A stretch of DNA of 64,000 nt from Gemmatirosa kalamazoonensis (GTDB taxonomy: Bacteria; Gemmatimonadota; Gemmatimonadetes; Gemmatimonadales; Gemmatimonadaceae), in the NCBI RefSeq assembly GCF_000522985.1, contig NZ_CP007129.1, forward strand, positions 1 through 64,000, written 5' to 3'. Positions within the stretch are counted from its first letter, which is position 1. Every line of letters starts with the position of its first letter. A model generated the notes under the pieces. The model worked only from the letters and a program-made list of their open reading frames with translations, was not told where the DNA came from and did no database searches. A program made the translations under genes and the position numbers. Below are positions 8,627 to 15,080 of the stretch, piece after piece.

Positions 8627-8819
8627 GCGCCGCGGCCTCCCCGCGCTCGGGCGCGCGCTCCGCAGCGATCACGCGCGGGATGTGTGGAAGCGTGACGTTG
8701 CCCAGGCACGAGACGCACGGCTCGCCGGGGGCCTTGTGGCAACGGGGGCAAGGGACGGCGAGCGCCGGATGATGCTCCCAGCGCTCGATGAGATCGCGGG
8801 TCCGTTTGTCGAGGCGCAT
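8619..8819 (-). CDS. Phage zinc-finger protein (CPxC...PGxPC type)
   Basis: The product is 66 residues. VPCPRCHKAPGEPCVSCLGN with a later H in LPHIPRV matches the small phage zinc-binding motif CPxC-x4-PGxPC...G...H seen in many phages of high-GC hosts. Start at 8819, just after the upstream stop. Probably DNA-binding; target unknown. Confidence 0.55.
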   Translation of the reverse strand: MRLDKRTRDLIERWEHHPALAVPCPRCHKAPGEPCVSCLGNVTLPHIPRVIAAERAPERGEAAAHG

Positions 8820-8821
8820 GG

Positions 8822-9166
8822 TCACGCCTCCGGTGCGCGCGCGAGCGTCCACGCGCGGCAGCGCGCGGCTTCCCACTCGGCCCACCGCTCGAGCGTCGCG
8901 ATCACGGCCGCGCGCTGGTCGCCGCGGTGCCGCGCGTAGTCGGCGTCCTGCTCGACGATCTTCTCGGCCGCGGTCGCCGACGTCGCCGCACTCGACTCGA
9001 GGAGGCGCAGGATCGCGTCGCGCTTCACGAGCGCGCGCCGATCCTCGAGCGCCATCTCGTGCGCGCGCGCCTCGCCGAGTCGCCGAGCGGCGTCGTGCAG
9101 CTGCGCGATCGCGCGGTCCAGGTCCGACGCGATCGGTGACATCGTTGCGCCCAAGGCGGTGGCCAT
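8822..9166 (-). CDS. Helical hypothetical protein
   Basis: The product is 114 residues; the ATG at 9166 overlaps the upstream TGA (TGATG). A second ATG (MSPIASD, at 9141) could also serve. It is Ala/Arg/Glu-rich and predicted all-helical, without Cys clusters or catalytic motifs. Not recognised. Confidence 0.45.
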   Translation of the reverse strand: MATALGATMSPIASDLDRAIAQLHDAARRLGEARAHEMALEDRRALVKRDAILRLLESSAATSATAAEKIVEQDADYARHRGDQRAAVIATLERWAEWEAARCRAWTLARAPEA

Positions 9167-9477
9167 CACGCGGCCTCCGTCTCGGCGGCGCCGCGCGCTG
9201 CGTCCTCGCGCTCCTCGCGCTCCACGGCGTCGAGCGCCTTGCGCCACATCACGAGCCGGATCTGCAGCGCGGCCTCCGTGATGTTCGGCGTGAGCGGCGC
9301 ACCGCCCTTCGCGACGCGCCGGTCGCTCTCGGCCTCGCGCAGCCCGCCGAGCCGCCCGAGCTCCTTCGCCATGTCGGCGATCTCGCGCTCGAGCTCCTCG
9401 CGCGTGAGCCCCGCCGGGACGTTCAGGTCCATCATCGGCGCCGTCGGGACGCCACCGTATCGCAGACTCGGACGCAT
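9166..9477 (-). CDS. Helical hypothetical protein
   Basis: The product is 103 residues with a coiled-coil-like middle (REELEREIADMAKELGRL). It may start later at MMDLNVP. It is the first gene of the tightly overlapping run that leads to bet. The 113 bases upstream (9478-9590) hold no gene and no clear promoter to my eye. Confidence 0.45.
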   Translation of the reverse strand: MRPSLRYGGVPTAPMMDLNVPAGLTREELEREIADMAKELGRLGGLREAESDRRVAKGGAPLTPNITEAALQIRLVMWRKALDAVEREEREDAARGAAETEAA

Positions 9478-9590
9478 CGTTGCGGTTCAGTGCGGGGTGA
9501 GTATCTTCCCCGTCGGGACGCCCATCCCATGGCGGGGCCTCTGGTCTCGTCCTTCGCGCCCTCCGGCCCTCACGCCGGGGGGCGTCGTCG

Positions 9591-9938
9591 TTAGGCGGCC
9601 TCCGTCACCGCGTCGAACGTCAGGTCCACGGCGCGCAGGACCGCGGCGACCAGGTGCTGCTTCACGCGCTCGCGCTGCGCGCCGCCGCTTGCGATGTCTT
9701 CGAGCGCGTTAGGCAGCTTGCCGGCGGGGCGCACGCGGCCGCGCGCGATGTCGTCGATGCGCTCGGAGGGGCGGCGCGGCAGGCCGGCCACGCTGAGCAC
9801 GAGGGCGCCGCGCAGCTCGCGGTCGACGCGCTCACGGATCGTCAGGCGCCGCCGGGCAGGCGCCGGGGGGTGGGGCGGGGGATCGTCGCTGGTGGCGCGC
9901 GCGGGCGCGCCGTCGGTCGTGGGAAGGAGCCCATCCAT
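9591..9938 (-). CDS. Early hypothetical protein
   Basis: The product is 115 residues from the ATG at 9938, preceded by AGAGG at a suitable distance. Longer in-frame starts exist at 9970 and at 10025, the latter with GAGGG before it, so the start is uncertain. The N-terminal third is Pro/Ala-rich and probably disordered. The rest (LTIRERVDRELRGALVLSVA and on) is helical. It lies between the Cro-like gene and the recombination genes. The stop is in a GTTAGGC heptamer. Confidence 0.45.
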   Translation of the reverse strand: MDGLLPTTDGAPARATSDDPPPHPPAPARRRLTIRERVDRELRGALVLSVAGLPRRPSERIDDIARGRVRPAGKLPNALEDIASGGAQRERVKQHLVAAVLRAVDLTFDAVTEAA

Positions 9939-10098
9939 CGTCTGCCTCTGCGGCGTGTGCCGCGACATCGGATCCGGAGATTCCGGCTCGCCCCGGTGCG
10001 GAGCCGGCCCTACCCTCGCGCTCATGTCCCTCACGACCTGCGCGCGAGCACCACCACGTCCGGGCCGGCCGCGTCGTCGGCCCCGCGACGCGTGGGCC

Positions 10099-10302
10099 CT
10101 ACGCCACCTGCGGTGGCAGGTGGTCGGCGATGAACGCCTCGATGAGGCGCGAGAGCCGCGCGCTTTCGCGCTGCCCCGACAGGACGAAGTAGAGGTGCCC
10201 GTACGAGATGCCCTGCTTCTGGGCCCAGCTCTCCATCGTCTCGCCGGCAAGCTTCAGCGCCGCTTCGAAGCGTCGCTTGCGCTCATCTGATGCGCTCGGC
10301 AT
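10099..10302 (-). CDS. Cro-like small HTH regulator
   Basis: The product is 67 residues. ESWAQKQGISYGHLYFVLSGQR fits an HTH with turn at GIS and recognition helix YGHLYFVLSG, as in short Cro/DUF-type phage repressors. It is the first gene behind the strong leftward promoter at 10346-10374 and is divergent from the CI-like gene, the classical position of a Cro protein. The leader of about 37 bases carries an inverted repeat (10324-10340) that could be its operator. Confidence 0.65.
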   Translation of the reverse strand: MPSASDERKRRFEAALKLAGETMESWAQKQGISYGHLYFVLSGQRESARLSRLIEAFIADHLPPQVA

Positions 10303-10323
10303 AGTCGGCTATCGCTCCTCACA

Positions 10324-10340
10324 CGTAAGGTTCACTTACG
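10324..10340. promoter_or_regulatory. Second operator candidate at the early start site
   Basis: Inverted repeat CGTAAG GTTCA CTTACG (6-5-6). Its sequence differs from the spacer operator, so the two may be read by different proteins (Cro-like and CI-like). Confidence 0.55.
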
Positions 10341-10345
10341 GTAGG

Positions 10346-10374
10346 ATCATATATCGGATGCGATATGCTGTCAA
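10346..10374 (-). promoter_or_regulatory. Leftward early promoter (TTGACA-17-TATGAT)
   Basis: On the minus strand a perfect -35 hexamer TTGACA (plus-strand 10369-10374) is followed, after exactly 17 bases, by TATGAT (10346-10351). This is the best sigma-70-type promoter in the window. It would start RNA near 10339 and drive the Cro-like gene and the early operon. The spacer holds operator-like repeat ATATCG-GATG-CGATAT. Confidence 0.8.
10351..10366. promoter_or_regulatory. Operator candidate in the early-promoter spacer
   Basis: Perfect 6-4-6 inverted repeat ATATCG GATG CGATAT lying between the -10 and -35 elements. A repressor bound here would block RNA polymerase. Similar half-sites (TATCGCAC, ATCCGATG) lie to the right toward the CI-like gene. 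Confidence 0.65.
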
Positions 10375-10409
10375 GCGGATCCGATGGTCGTCGTATCGCA
10401 CTCGACAGG

Positions 10410-10739
10410 ATGCCAGACACGCCACCGACGCTCGGGGCCCGGCTCAAGCAGGCGCGCCGGCAGAAGGCCGCCAGGGAGGGGCGTGACTACACGCAGGCAG
10501 CGCTCGCGCAGGACGCGAGCGTGGCACCCGTCAGCGTCTCCCGGTACGAGTCGAACGTGCAGGAGCCGTCGCTGGAGCTGATTCAGCGGATGGCGGCCGT
10601 CCTCGGCGTGTCGCCTGGCTGGCTCGCGTTCGGCGACGAGGATGACGTGCCCAACGACCGTCGGGCACCTACGAGCATGTTCAAGACGCGTGAGCAGCTC
10701 GAGGCGGAGGAACGCGAACAGAAGGACCGCGGCGCCTAA
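10410..10739 (+). CDS. CI-like helix-turn-helix repressor
   Basis: The product is 109 residues from the ATG at 10410; an in-frame ATG at 10365 lies inside the promoter and is less likely. The HTH_3 (XRE) domain covers about residues 7-70: ARLKQARRQ, TQAALAQDASVAPVSVSRYE, then PSLELIQRMAAVLGVSPGWL. A short acidic/charged tail follows, with no peptidase domain, so induction is not by RecA-type self-cleavage. Divergent from the Cro-like gene, it is the likely lysogeny repressor and the head of the rightward gene block. Its stop TAA and the stop of the opposing gene share one GCCTAAC heptamer. Confidence 0.8.
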   Translation: MPDTPPTLGARLKQARRQKAAREGRDYTQAALAQDASVAPVSVSRYESNVQEPSLELIQRMAAVLGVSPGWLAFGDEDDVPNDRRAPTSMFKTREQLEAEEREQKDRGA

Positions 10740-11101
10740 CGGTTGTCGAGCTCTCGGAAATGCGGCATCGGCGGGAGCATGCCGCGACGCTTCCGCCGGT
10801 TGTTGAGCAGCTCCTGCACGCGCGTCATGTAGTCCCGCGGATCCACCGGCGATGGCGCCGGCGGCTGCGGTCGGTCCGGAACGAGTTTCAGCTGCGGCAC
10901 CGGATGCTTCAGGTCCAGCCACGCCTCGAGCGCGCCCATCGCCCGCCCCAGTGGCCACTCTGGTGGCACCGGGCGCTGCGCGCGCAGTGCGCCGGTGTGG
11001 TCGATCGCGAGCAGCACGAGCCGCCCGCGCACCGTGTACGGCGCCACGAAGACGCCGCGCTGCAACAACTCTGTTGTCCGTCCGCCTTCGACTCGCAGCA
11101 T
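10736..11101 (-). CDS. Hypothetical protein convergent with the repressor
   Basis: The product is 121 residues. The N-terminal half (GVFVAPYTVRGRLVLLAIDHTG) looks like a small beta sheet; then a Pro-rich linker and a basic C-terminus DYMTRVQELLNNRRKRRG. It is the only leftward gene to the right of the repressor, and its stop (TAG) overlaps the repressor stop (TAA) in opposite orientation. Not recognised. Confidence 0.5.
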   Translation of the reverse strand: MLRVEGGRTTELLQRGVFVAPYTVRGRLVLLAIDHTGALRAQRPVPPEWPLGRAMGALEAWLDLKHPVPQLKLVPDRPQPPAPSPVDPRDYMTRVQELLNNRRKRRGMLPPMPHFRELDNR

Positions 11102-11121
11102 CAGCTTCGGGTTACGTTCGG

Positions 11122-11141
11122 GGGTGCGCTATATGGCACCC
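11122..11141. promoter_or_regulatory. Hairpin/inverted repeat upstream of the 10736-11101 gene
   Basis: GGGTGC GCTATATG GCACCC, 6-bp arms with an AT-rich centre, 21 bases before the leftward start codon. It may be an operator or promoter element. The rest of 11102-11317 contains no gene. Confidence 0.4.
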
Positions 11142-11203
11142 GACGCGGACACCCGCAACCGTGCGGCCGAGCAAGCCTAACGCTTCCACATCTCCACATC
11201 GCT

Positions 11204-11227
11204 CGGTGTTGCGTCGATGCAACACCG
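11204..11227. promoter_or_regulatory. Inverted repeat before the rightward cargo genes
   Basis: CGGTGTTGC GTCGAT GCAACACCG: perfect 9-bp arms with a 6-base centre, in a gene-free stretch. It could be an operator for the genes starting at 11318 or a terminator-like hairpin; no T-run follows. Confidence 0.5.
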
Positions 11228-11317
11228 GCGGCCGTACCCGGGCGGATGCACGACCCGGCAATGCCGCCGGTTGCCCGCGCCTAACGGCGTCCCCCACCTG
11301 CTGAAGGTCGCCGCATC

Positions 11318-11824
11318 ATGTTCCTCCTATTCATCTTCGCCGTCGCCTGCGGCATCGCCGGCTACCTGCTGCTCGAGCCGATGGACAACGGCGGCGCAGG
11401 CGCCGCGCTCGGGTTTCTACTCGGCCCGATCGGGATCCTTATCGCGTGGATCATGCGAATGAACGCGCAGCGCGAGCTCGAGGCACAGCGCGTTCGACAC
11501 GACCGTCACCACCGCGAGAGCGATTCCCGAGCGACGGCCGTCGTCCCGAGCGCGATGACACGCGACACGAAGGTCTGCCCCGACTGCGCGGAGACCATCA
11601 AGGCCGACGCCCGCATCTGCCGGTTCTGCCGTCGGGAGTTCAGCGTGGAGGAGATCGCGGCCGCGAAAGCGCCGCGCGAAGTCGCGCGCGCGAAAGGACC
11701 GCCGCGCGAGCCGAAGCCCTGCGAGGTGTGCGGCACCCCCGTGGCTTGGGCGGACCAGCGCATCGGCGGTCCTGTCCAGTGTCCGGAGCACCGCGGTGCG
11801 CCGGCGCGCCGGTCCTTCCGCTGA
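11318..11824 (+). CDS. Membrane protein with zinc ribbons
   Basis: The product is 168 residues. Two hydrophobic segments (residues 1-18, FLLFIFAVACGIAGYLLL, and about 27-48, GAALGFLLGPIGILIAWIM) are followed by a basic linker. A UPF0547-type zinc ribbon comes next (KVCPDCAETIKADARICRFC, about residues 87-106), then a second Cys set (CEVCGTPVAW...CPEH). The hydrophobic pair plus ribbon is common in small regulatory membrane proteins. It heads the overlapping chain 11318-13183, so it is probably co-expressed in the lysogen. Partner unknown. Confidence 0.6.
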   Translation: MFLLFIFAVACGIAGYLLLEPMDNGGAGAALGFLLGPIGILIAWIMRMNAQRELEAQRVRHDRHHRESDSRATAVVPSAMTRDTKVCPDCAETIKADARICRFCRREFSVEEIAAAKAPREVARAKGPPREPKPCEVCGTPVAWADQRIGGPVQCPEHRGAPARRSFR

Positions 11825-12453
11825 TGCGGGATCTCAAGTGGTGTGCGGTGTCTCTTCTGATCGTCGGAGCGGCGGCCTGCAAGGGAGCTGACCGCGGCCC
11901 GGACCGTCAGAAGGTCACCGCGGCGCAGCCCGTAGACACCAATCCACCAGGGACGCGATGGACGATCGACAGCACCGTCGACGAGCTGACACGCGCGGTG
12001 TCGTATGAACTGAACGCGCGACCGGTCGAATCGTCGGAGCCCCACGGTTCCATCACCAGCACGGTCGACATCCGGTGGCGGTGCGGGCCGCGCGATCCGG
12101 TGGCTTCCGCCGGCGCCGCGTTCGACATGGCACTCCTCGACTCGCCTAACGTGACCGTGCAGCCGGGCGGGCGGCCCGCGCGATATGAGACGTGGCGACG
12201 TTCGGGCCGGTTCATCGTCGCTGACCCGCCGTTGGCCGATTCGTTGGTCGTTGACCTCCACGTCACCGACACGACGATCGTGCGATTTGAGGCGTTGGGC
12301 CGGCCGGCCTACGTCCACCTGCCGGCGCGCGGCTTTCCCGAAGCATGGCGCGACTGGGTCGCGCGCTGTGACAGGGGAGGTACCGTCCGGAAGATTGTGC
12401 TGCCCAGGATCGGTCGGGCCGTGAGCCGCGTCCAGCAGGCGGCTTCGCGATGA
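11824..12453 (+). CDS. Putative lipoprotein
   Basis: The product is 209 residues, with ATG at 11824 overlapping the upstream TGA. The N-terminus has a signal peptide (CAVSLLIVGAAAC) ending in a lipobox-like AAAC with Cys19, so export and lipidation are expected. The mature part is polar with beta-type segments and no family I recognise. A phage-encoded lipoprotein expressed from the repressor side suggests lysogenic conversion of the host envelope, possibly superinfection exclusion. That role is inference. Confidence 0.6.
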   Translation: MRDLKWCAVSLLIVGAAACKGADRGPDRQKVTAAQPVDTNPPGTRWTIDSTVDELTRAVSYELNARPVESSEPHGSITSTVDIRWRCGPRDPVASAGAAFDMALLDSPNVTVQPGGRPARYETWRRSGRFIVADPPLADSLVVDLHVTDTTIVRFEALGRPAYVHLPARGFPEAWRDWVARCDRGGTVRKIVLPRIGRAVSRVQQAASR

Positions 12454-12854
12454 GCGCGATGCCCACACTCCAGGCGCCGGAGGAGTTCACGAAGCCGGCG
12501 ACCAAGCGGTTCGTCGACGAAGCGCGCGTGGCGCTCGACGAGCACCACGCCGGCGTGCGGATCGACTTCACCCACGTCGTGTCCGTCGGCGCCGCTGGCG
12601 GCCTCGCCCTGCTCGCGCTGCACGAGTACGCCGCCCAGTTAGGCGGTGACGTCCTCCTCGTAAACGTGCCGGACGATCTCGCGGACGAGCTAGCCGCCGC
12701 GGGTGTAGACCGCGCGTGTTACGTGCGCCGCGCCGACGCACGCGCTACTGCGTCGCGACGAGCGCGCGCGAACCAGCGGGCCGGCCGTACCGAGGAGGGC
12801 GACGGGGCAAGCGCACGAGGGGGCTACATCCGCTTGGTGCGAGAGACCGAGTGA
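12450..12854 (+). CDS. STAS-like domain protein
   Basis: The product is 134 residues, start overlapping the lipoprotein stop (ATGA). Residues 15-90 resemble a STAS fold: VRIDFTHVVSVGAAGGLALL is the beta strand plus conserved loop region, then LHEYAAQLGGDVLLVNVPDDL. In STAS antagonists the loop carries a phosphorylatable Ser; here it reads VSVGAAGG, so a switch by phosphorylation is uncertain. The Arg/Ala-rich tail is outside the fold. It might act in a signalling chain, but no anti-sigma kinase is nearby. Confidence 0.5.
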   Translation: MSAMPTLQAPEEFTKPATKRFVDEARVALDEHHAGVRIDFTHVVSVGAAGGLALLALHEYAAQLGGDVLLVNVPDDLADELAAAGVDRACYVRRADARATASRRARANQRAGRTEEGDGASARGGYIRLVRETE

Positions 12855-13183
12855 ACGCTGAGGGCAAACCCCTGTACTTCACCGATCGCGACGGCACGCG
12901 GTGGCGCGTGTACGACCAGGTGCGGCACGAGTCGACTGCGGATGTCTGGCCCCCGGGCCCGGCGACCTTCACGTACCACGATCCGCCGCATCCCGCGGCG
13001 TGGATCCGCGTCTTCGTGCGCGAGGATCGCGTGCGGCGTATCGCGAGCATCGTGTGGCCTGCCGAGCGGGCCGTCGATGACGTGATGCTCGCGGAGCAAC
13101 TCGCCGGCGCGTTCTGGGACACCTCGCACGCGCGCGGGCCCGTCGCGATCGAGGCGACCGGTGGCGGGATGACACCGACGTGA
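12851..13183 (+). CDS. Hypothetical protein
   Basis: The product is 110 residues with a GTG start overlapping the STAS-gene stop (GTGA). The sequence begins GKPLYFTDRDGTRWRVYD and has aromatic-rich beta strands (IRVFVREDRVRRIASIVW). No motif recognised. It is the last member of the coupled chain. Confidence 0.5.
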   Translation: MNAEGKPLYFTDRDGTRWRVYDQVRHESTADVWPPGPATFTYHDPPHPAAWIRVFVREDRVRRIASIVWPAERAVDDVMLAEQLAGAFWDTSHARGPVAIEATGGGMTPT

Positions 13184-13245
13184 TGTGCTCTGCGGAGAGC
13201 GACGGCGCCGGGCACGTCGGCGGATGACCTTCACCGCGAGGACCG

Positions 13246-13431
13246 ATGAAACGCGAATGCATCGGTGGGACGTTCCACGGACAAGTCTTCGATGTTCGAG
13301 ACGGGATTACTGAGGTGCGCATCCCCCTACCAAAGAAGCCCGGCAAGGCCGAGCGGTACACCCCTGGCCATGACGATGCCGGGCGCGCGCTGCTCGTGTA
13401 TGAGGAGGAAGTTGACCACCCATTGGCGTGA
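13246..13431 (+). CDS. Small phage-type hypothetical protein
   Basis: The product is 61 residues: MKRECIGGTFHGQVFDV and then RYTPGHDDAGRALLVYEE. The K-R-x-x-x-GG-x-x-x-G start is common among tiny phage proteins of unknown role. The next 180 bases (13432-13611) have no convincing gene; a short inverted repeat GACGCT CT AGCGTC sits at 13517-13530. Confidence 0.4.
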   Translation: MKRECIGGTFHGQVFDVRDGITEVRIPLPKKPGKAERYTPGHDDAGRALLVYEEEVDHPLA

Positions 13432-13611
13432 CACCCCCGCGATGCATGGCGTTCGAGGTTCACGTGTGCAACAACGCGCGATCAGTTTGCCTCAGTGCCC
13501 CCGCGCGCTGAAGCGTGACGCTCTAGCGTCGCACGCAGATTCACGACGAACCTGCGAGCGCTGTGGGCGCATCGGGCCCCTGGGAGAGGTGACGCGGAGC
13601 ATGCAGCGTCC

Positions 13612-14556
13612 GTGAGCGCCGCCATAAGCTCATACGCCCGTGTCTGGACCGGTGCGGAATGGGAGGAGCACATCAACATGCTGCTCGCCATCCGCTACGC
13701 GGCCGGAGACTACGTGCGAGTACCTGCAAAGCATGGGGGGGACTGCGGAATCGAGGGCTACTCGATTCCGGACGGACGGGCGTATCAGTGCTACGCGCCG
13801 GAAACACCGCTCCCGACGACCCAACTCTACGAACACCAGCGACGGAAGATGGCGACCGATGTGAAGAAGTTCATCGCCAATCGGGAGCGGTTGCTGGCCG
13901 TCCTCGGGACAACTCGTATTCGTCGCTGGCTCCTCGTTGTGCCCGAGCATCGCAGCATACGCCTCAACGAGTACGCCGTCCGCAAGACCGAGGAGGTCCG
14001 CGCCGCAGGCCTGCCCTACGTCACGGATGACTTTCATGTTGTCGTCGTAACAGACGACGACTTCGCCCTCGAGCGAAACAAGCTCTACGAACAGCCAAGT
14101 GGCCTCGTTCGTCTCCCCGAAGTCCTCATCGACGGCGAGGTACTGGACCTCTTCGCCGCGAAGAATGCAGCGGCCATGGAGCACCTCGAGCGAAAGGTGA
14201 AGTCCATCGTGCCTCGTGATCTGTCAGCGCGCGCTGAGGTCGTCCAACAGCTGCTCGAGGCATACGTGATCGGCACAGCGTTGTTACAGCGGCTACACGA
14301 CCTTTCCCCAGCGTTACACGAACAACTACTCAGTGTCGCTGCACGCGCGGCGAAGGAAATCCGTCTGAAATCCCGGATTACGACCGTTCCAGCCTCGGAA
14401 CTTGTCCAACAAACCATCGGCACGCTCAAGGTGCAGATCCTTCGTGCAGCGCCGAGCCTTGAGCTGCATGCCGACGATCTCACGATGCAGATTGTTGCCG
14501 ACTGGCTTATGCGCTGCCCGCTGGACTTTTCCGTCACATCGATGCCCGTCTCATGA
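13612..14556 (+). CDS. ABC-three-component effector: nuclease-like (PD-(D/E)xK-type) protein
   Basis: The product is 314 residues with a GTG start. The N-terminal 110 residues resemble restriction-endonuclease-fold effectors of ABC-three-component conflict systems: TGAEWEEHINMLL, then GGDCGIEGYSIPDGRAYQCY. In this, D44 and E48 sit before the Y-Q-C-Y strand, where classical enzymes have Q-x-K; the Lys is replaced by Tyr (61). Helical segments fill the C-terminal half. The gene overlaps the next by four bases (ATGA) and is first of three. Base composition is visibly less GC-rich than its neighbours. Proposed role: DNA-cleaving output of an anti-phage system. The family link is from memory of motif layout, not a search. 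Confidence 0.65.
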   Translation: MSAAISSYARVWTGAEWEEHINMLLAIRYAAGDYVRVPAKHGGDCGIEGYSIPDGRAYQCYAPETPLPTTQLYEHQRRKMATDVKKFIANRERLLAVLGTTRIRRWLLVVPEHRSIRLNEYAVRKTEEVRAAGLPYVTDDFHVVVVTDDDFALERNKLYEQPSGLVRLPEVLIDGEVLDLFAAKNAAAMEHLERKVKSIVPRDLSARAEVVQQLLEAYVIGTALLQRLHDLSPALHEQLLSVAARAAKEIRLKSRITTVPASELVQQTIGTLKVQILRAAPSLELHADDLTMQIVADWLMRCPLDFSVTSMPVS

Positions 14557-15080
14557 GCGTCCTGGACACCACGCCCACGCCGACGCCTAACTATCTCCTT
14601 GCTGCGTTAAGGAAGTCGGCATCGGTCGTCTCGTTCACGGCCCGCCCGATACCTTTGCACGCCGACTACCGGCCAATCTGGCGCGTCCCGCTTCTCGCGA
14701 TAACGATCCGCCTGTGTTGTCACGCGAGCAGGACAAGTCTAACGCGACTCCACATACTCAACTGGGCGGTGCGAACGCCGTCAGCGCGACGCGAGCTCCT
14801 CGCCCTGCTCGACGGCAAGAAACGTCCGCAGGACGTCATCGTTCGCACAGAGCCGACGCTGAACTTTGTGGTTGATCTTGCTCTGGGCGAGAAGGTGGTG
14901 TCGTTCCCACGTGGCGACCGGGTCGCGTTGACGGAGCGAGGGATCGCGCTTGCCGATGAAGTAATTCAAACGGAAGACTGCTTCGAGGTCGAAAAGGCAT
15001 TCTTCGCGGCCCTCGGAAAGCAACTCACCGAAGAGTGGGTGGGCGAGCTCGTGAAGGTAAGCTTTCAGGACCGTTCATGA
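14553..15080 (+). CDS. ABC-three-component middle component (winged-helix adaptor)
   Basis: The product is 175 residues, ATG overlapping the effector stop. It contains RLHILNWAVRTPSARREL, the characteristic segment of the small middle components (LxLLNWALR.P..R), followed by a winged-helix-like part ending VALTERGIALADEV. In the known systems this protein bridges the SMC-like ATPase and the effector. Overlap on both sides indicates a strictly coupled three-gene operon. The first 25 residues are weakly conserved-looking, and a later start is possible. Confidence 0.65.
   Translation: MSVLDTTPTPTPNYLLAALRKSASVVSFTARPIPLHADYRPIWRVPLLAITIRLCCHASRTSLTRLHILNWAVRTPSARRELLALLDGKKRPQDVIVRTEPTLNFVVDLALGEKVVSFPRGDRVALTERGIALADEVIQTEDCFEVEKAFFAALGKQLTEEWVGELVKVSFQDRS

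Larger units (their letters stand above)
1..10940. repeat. Copy 1 of a 10.9-kb direct repeat (unit overlap)
   Basis: The stretch is repeated at the right end of the window at an offset of 53,059 before base 357 and 53,060 after it. Gene content and deduced proteins are the same in both copies. The only difference noticed is one G missing from a G-run at 357-359. Such a long, near-identical redundancy fits a circular or concatemeric phage map read past its start, or two prophages in tandem. Ordinary terminal redundancy of a headful-packaged phage is usually a much smaller fraction of the genome. Confidence 0.95.

Noticed and set aside
1-10940. Terminal direct repeats as true phage genome ends
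   Set aside because: The redundancy is about 20% of the unit and the window edges are arbitrary; circular or tandem assembly explains it better.
13432-13611. Small HNH-like gene (TCERCGRIGPLG in one frame)
   Set aside because: Only one Cys pair, no His/Asn catalytic residues and poor start; not supported.
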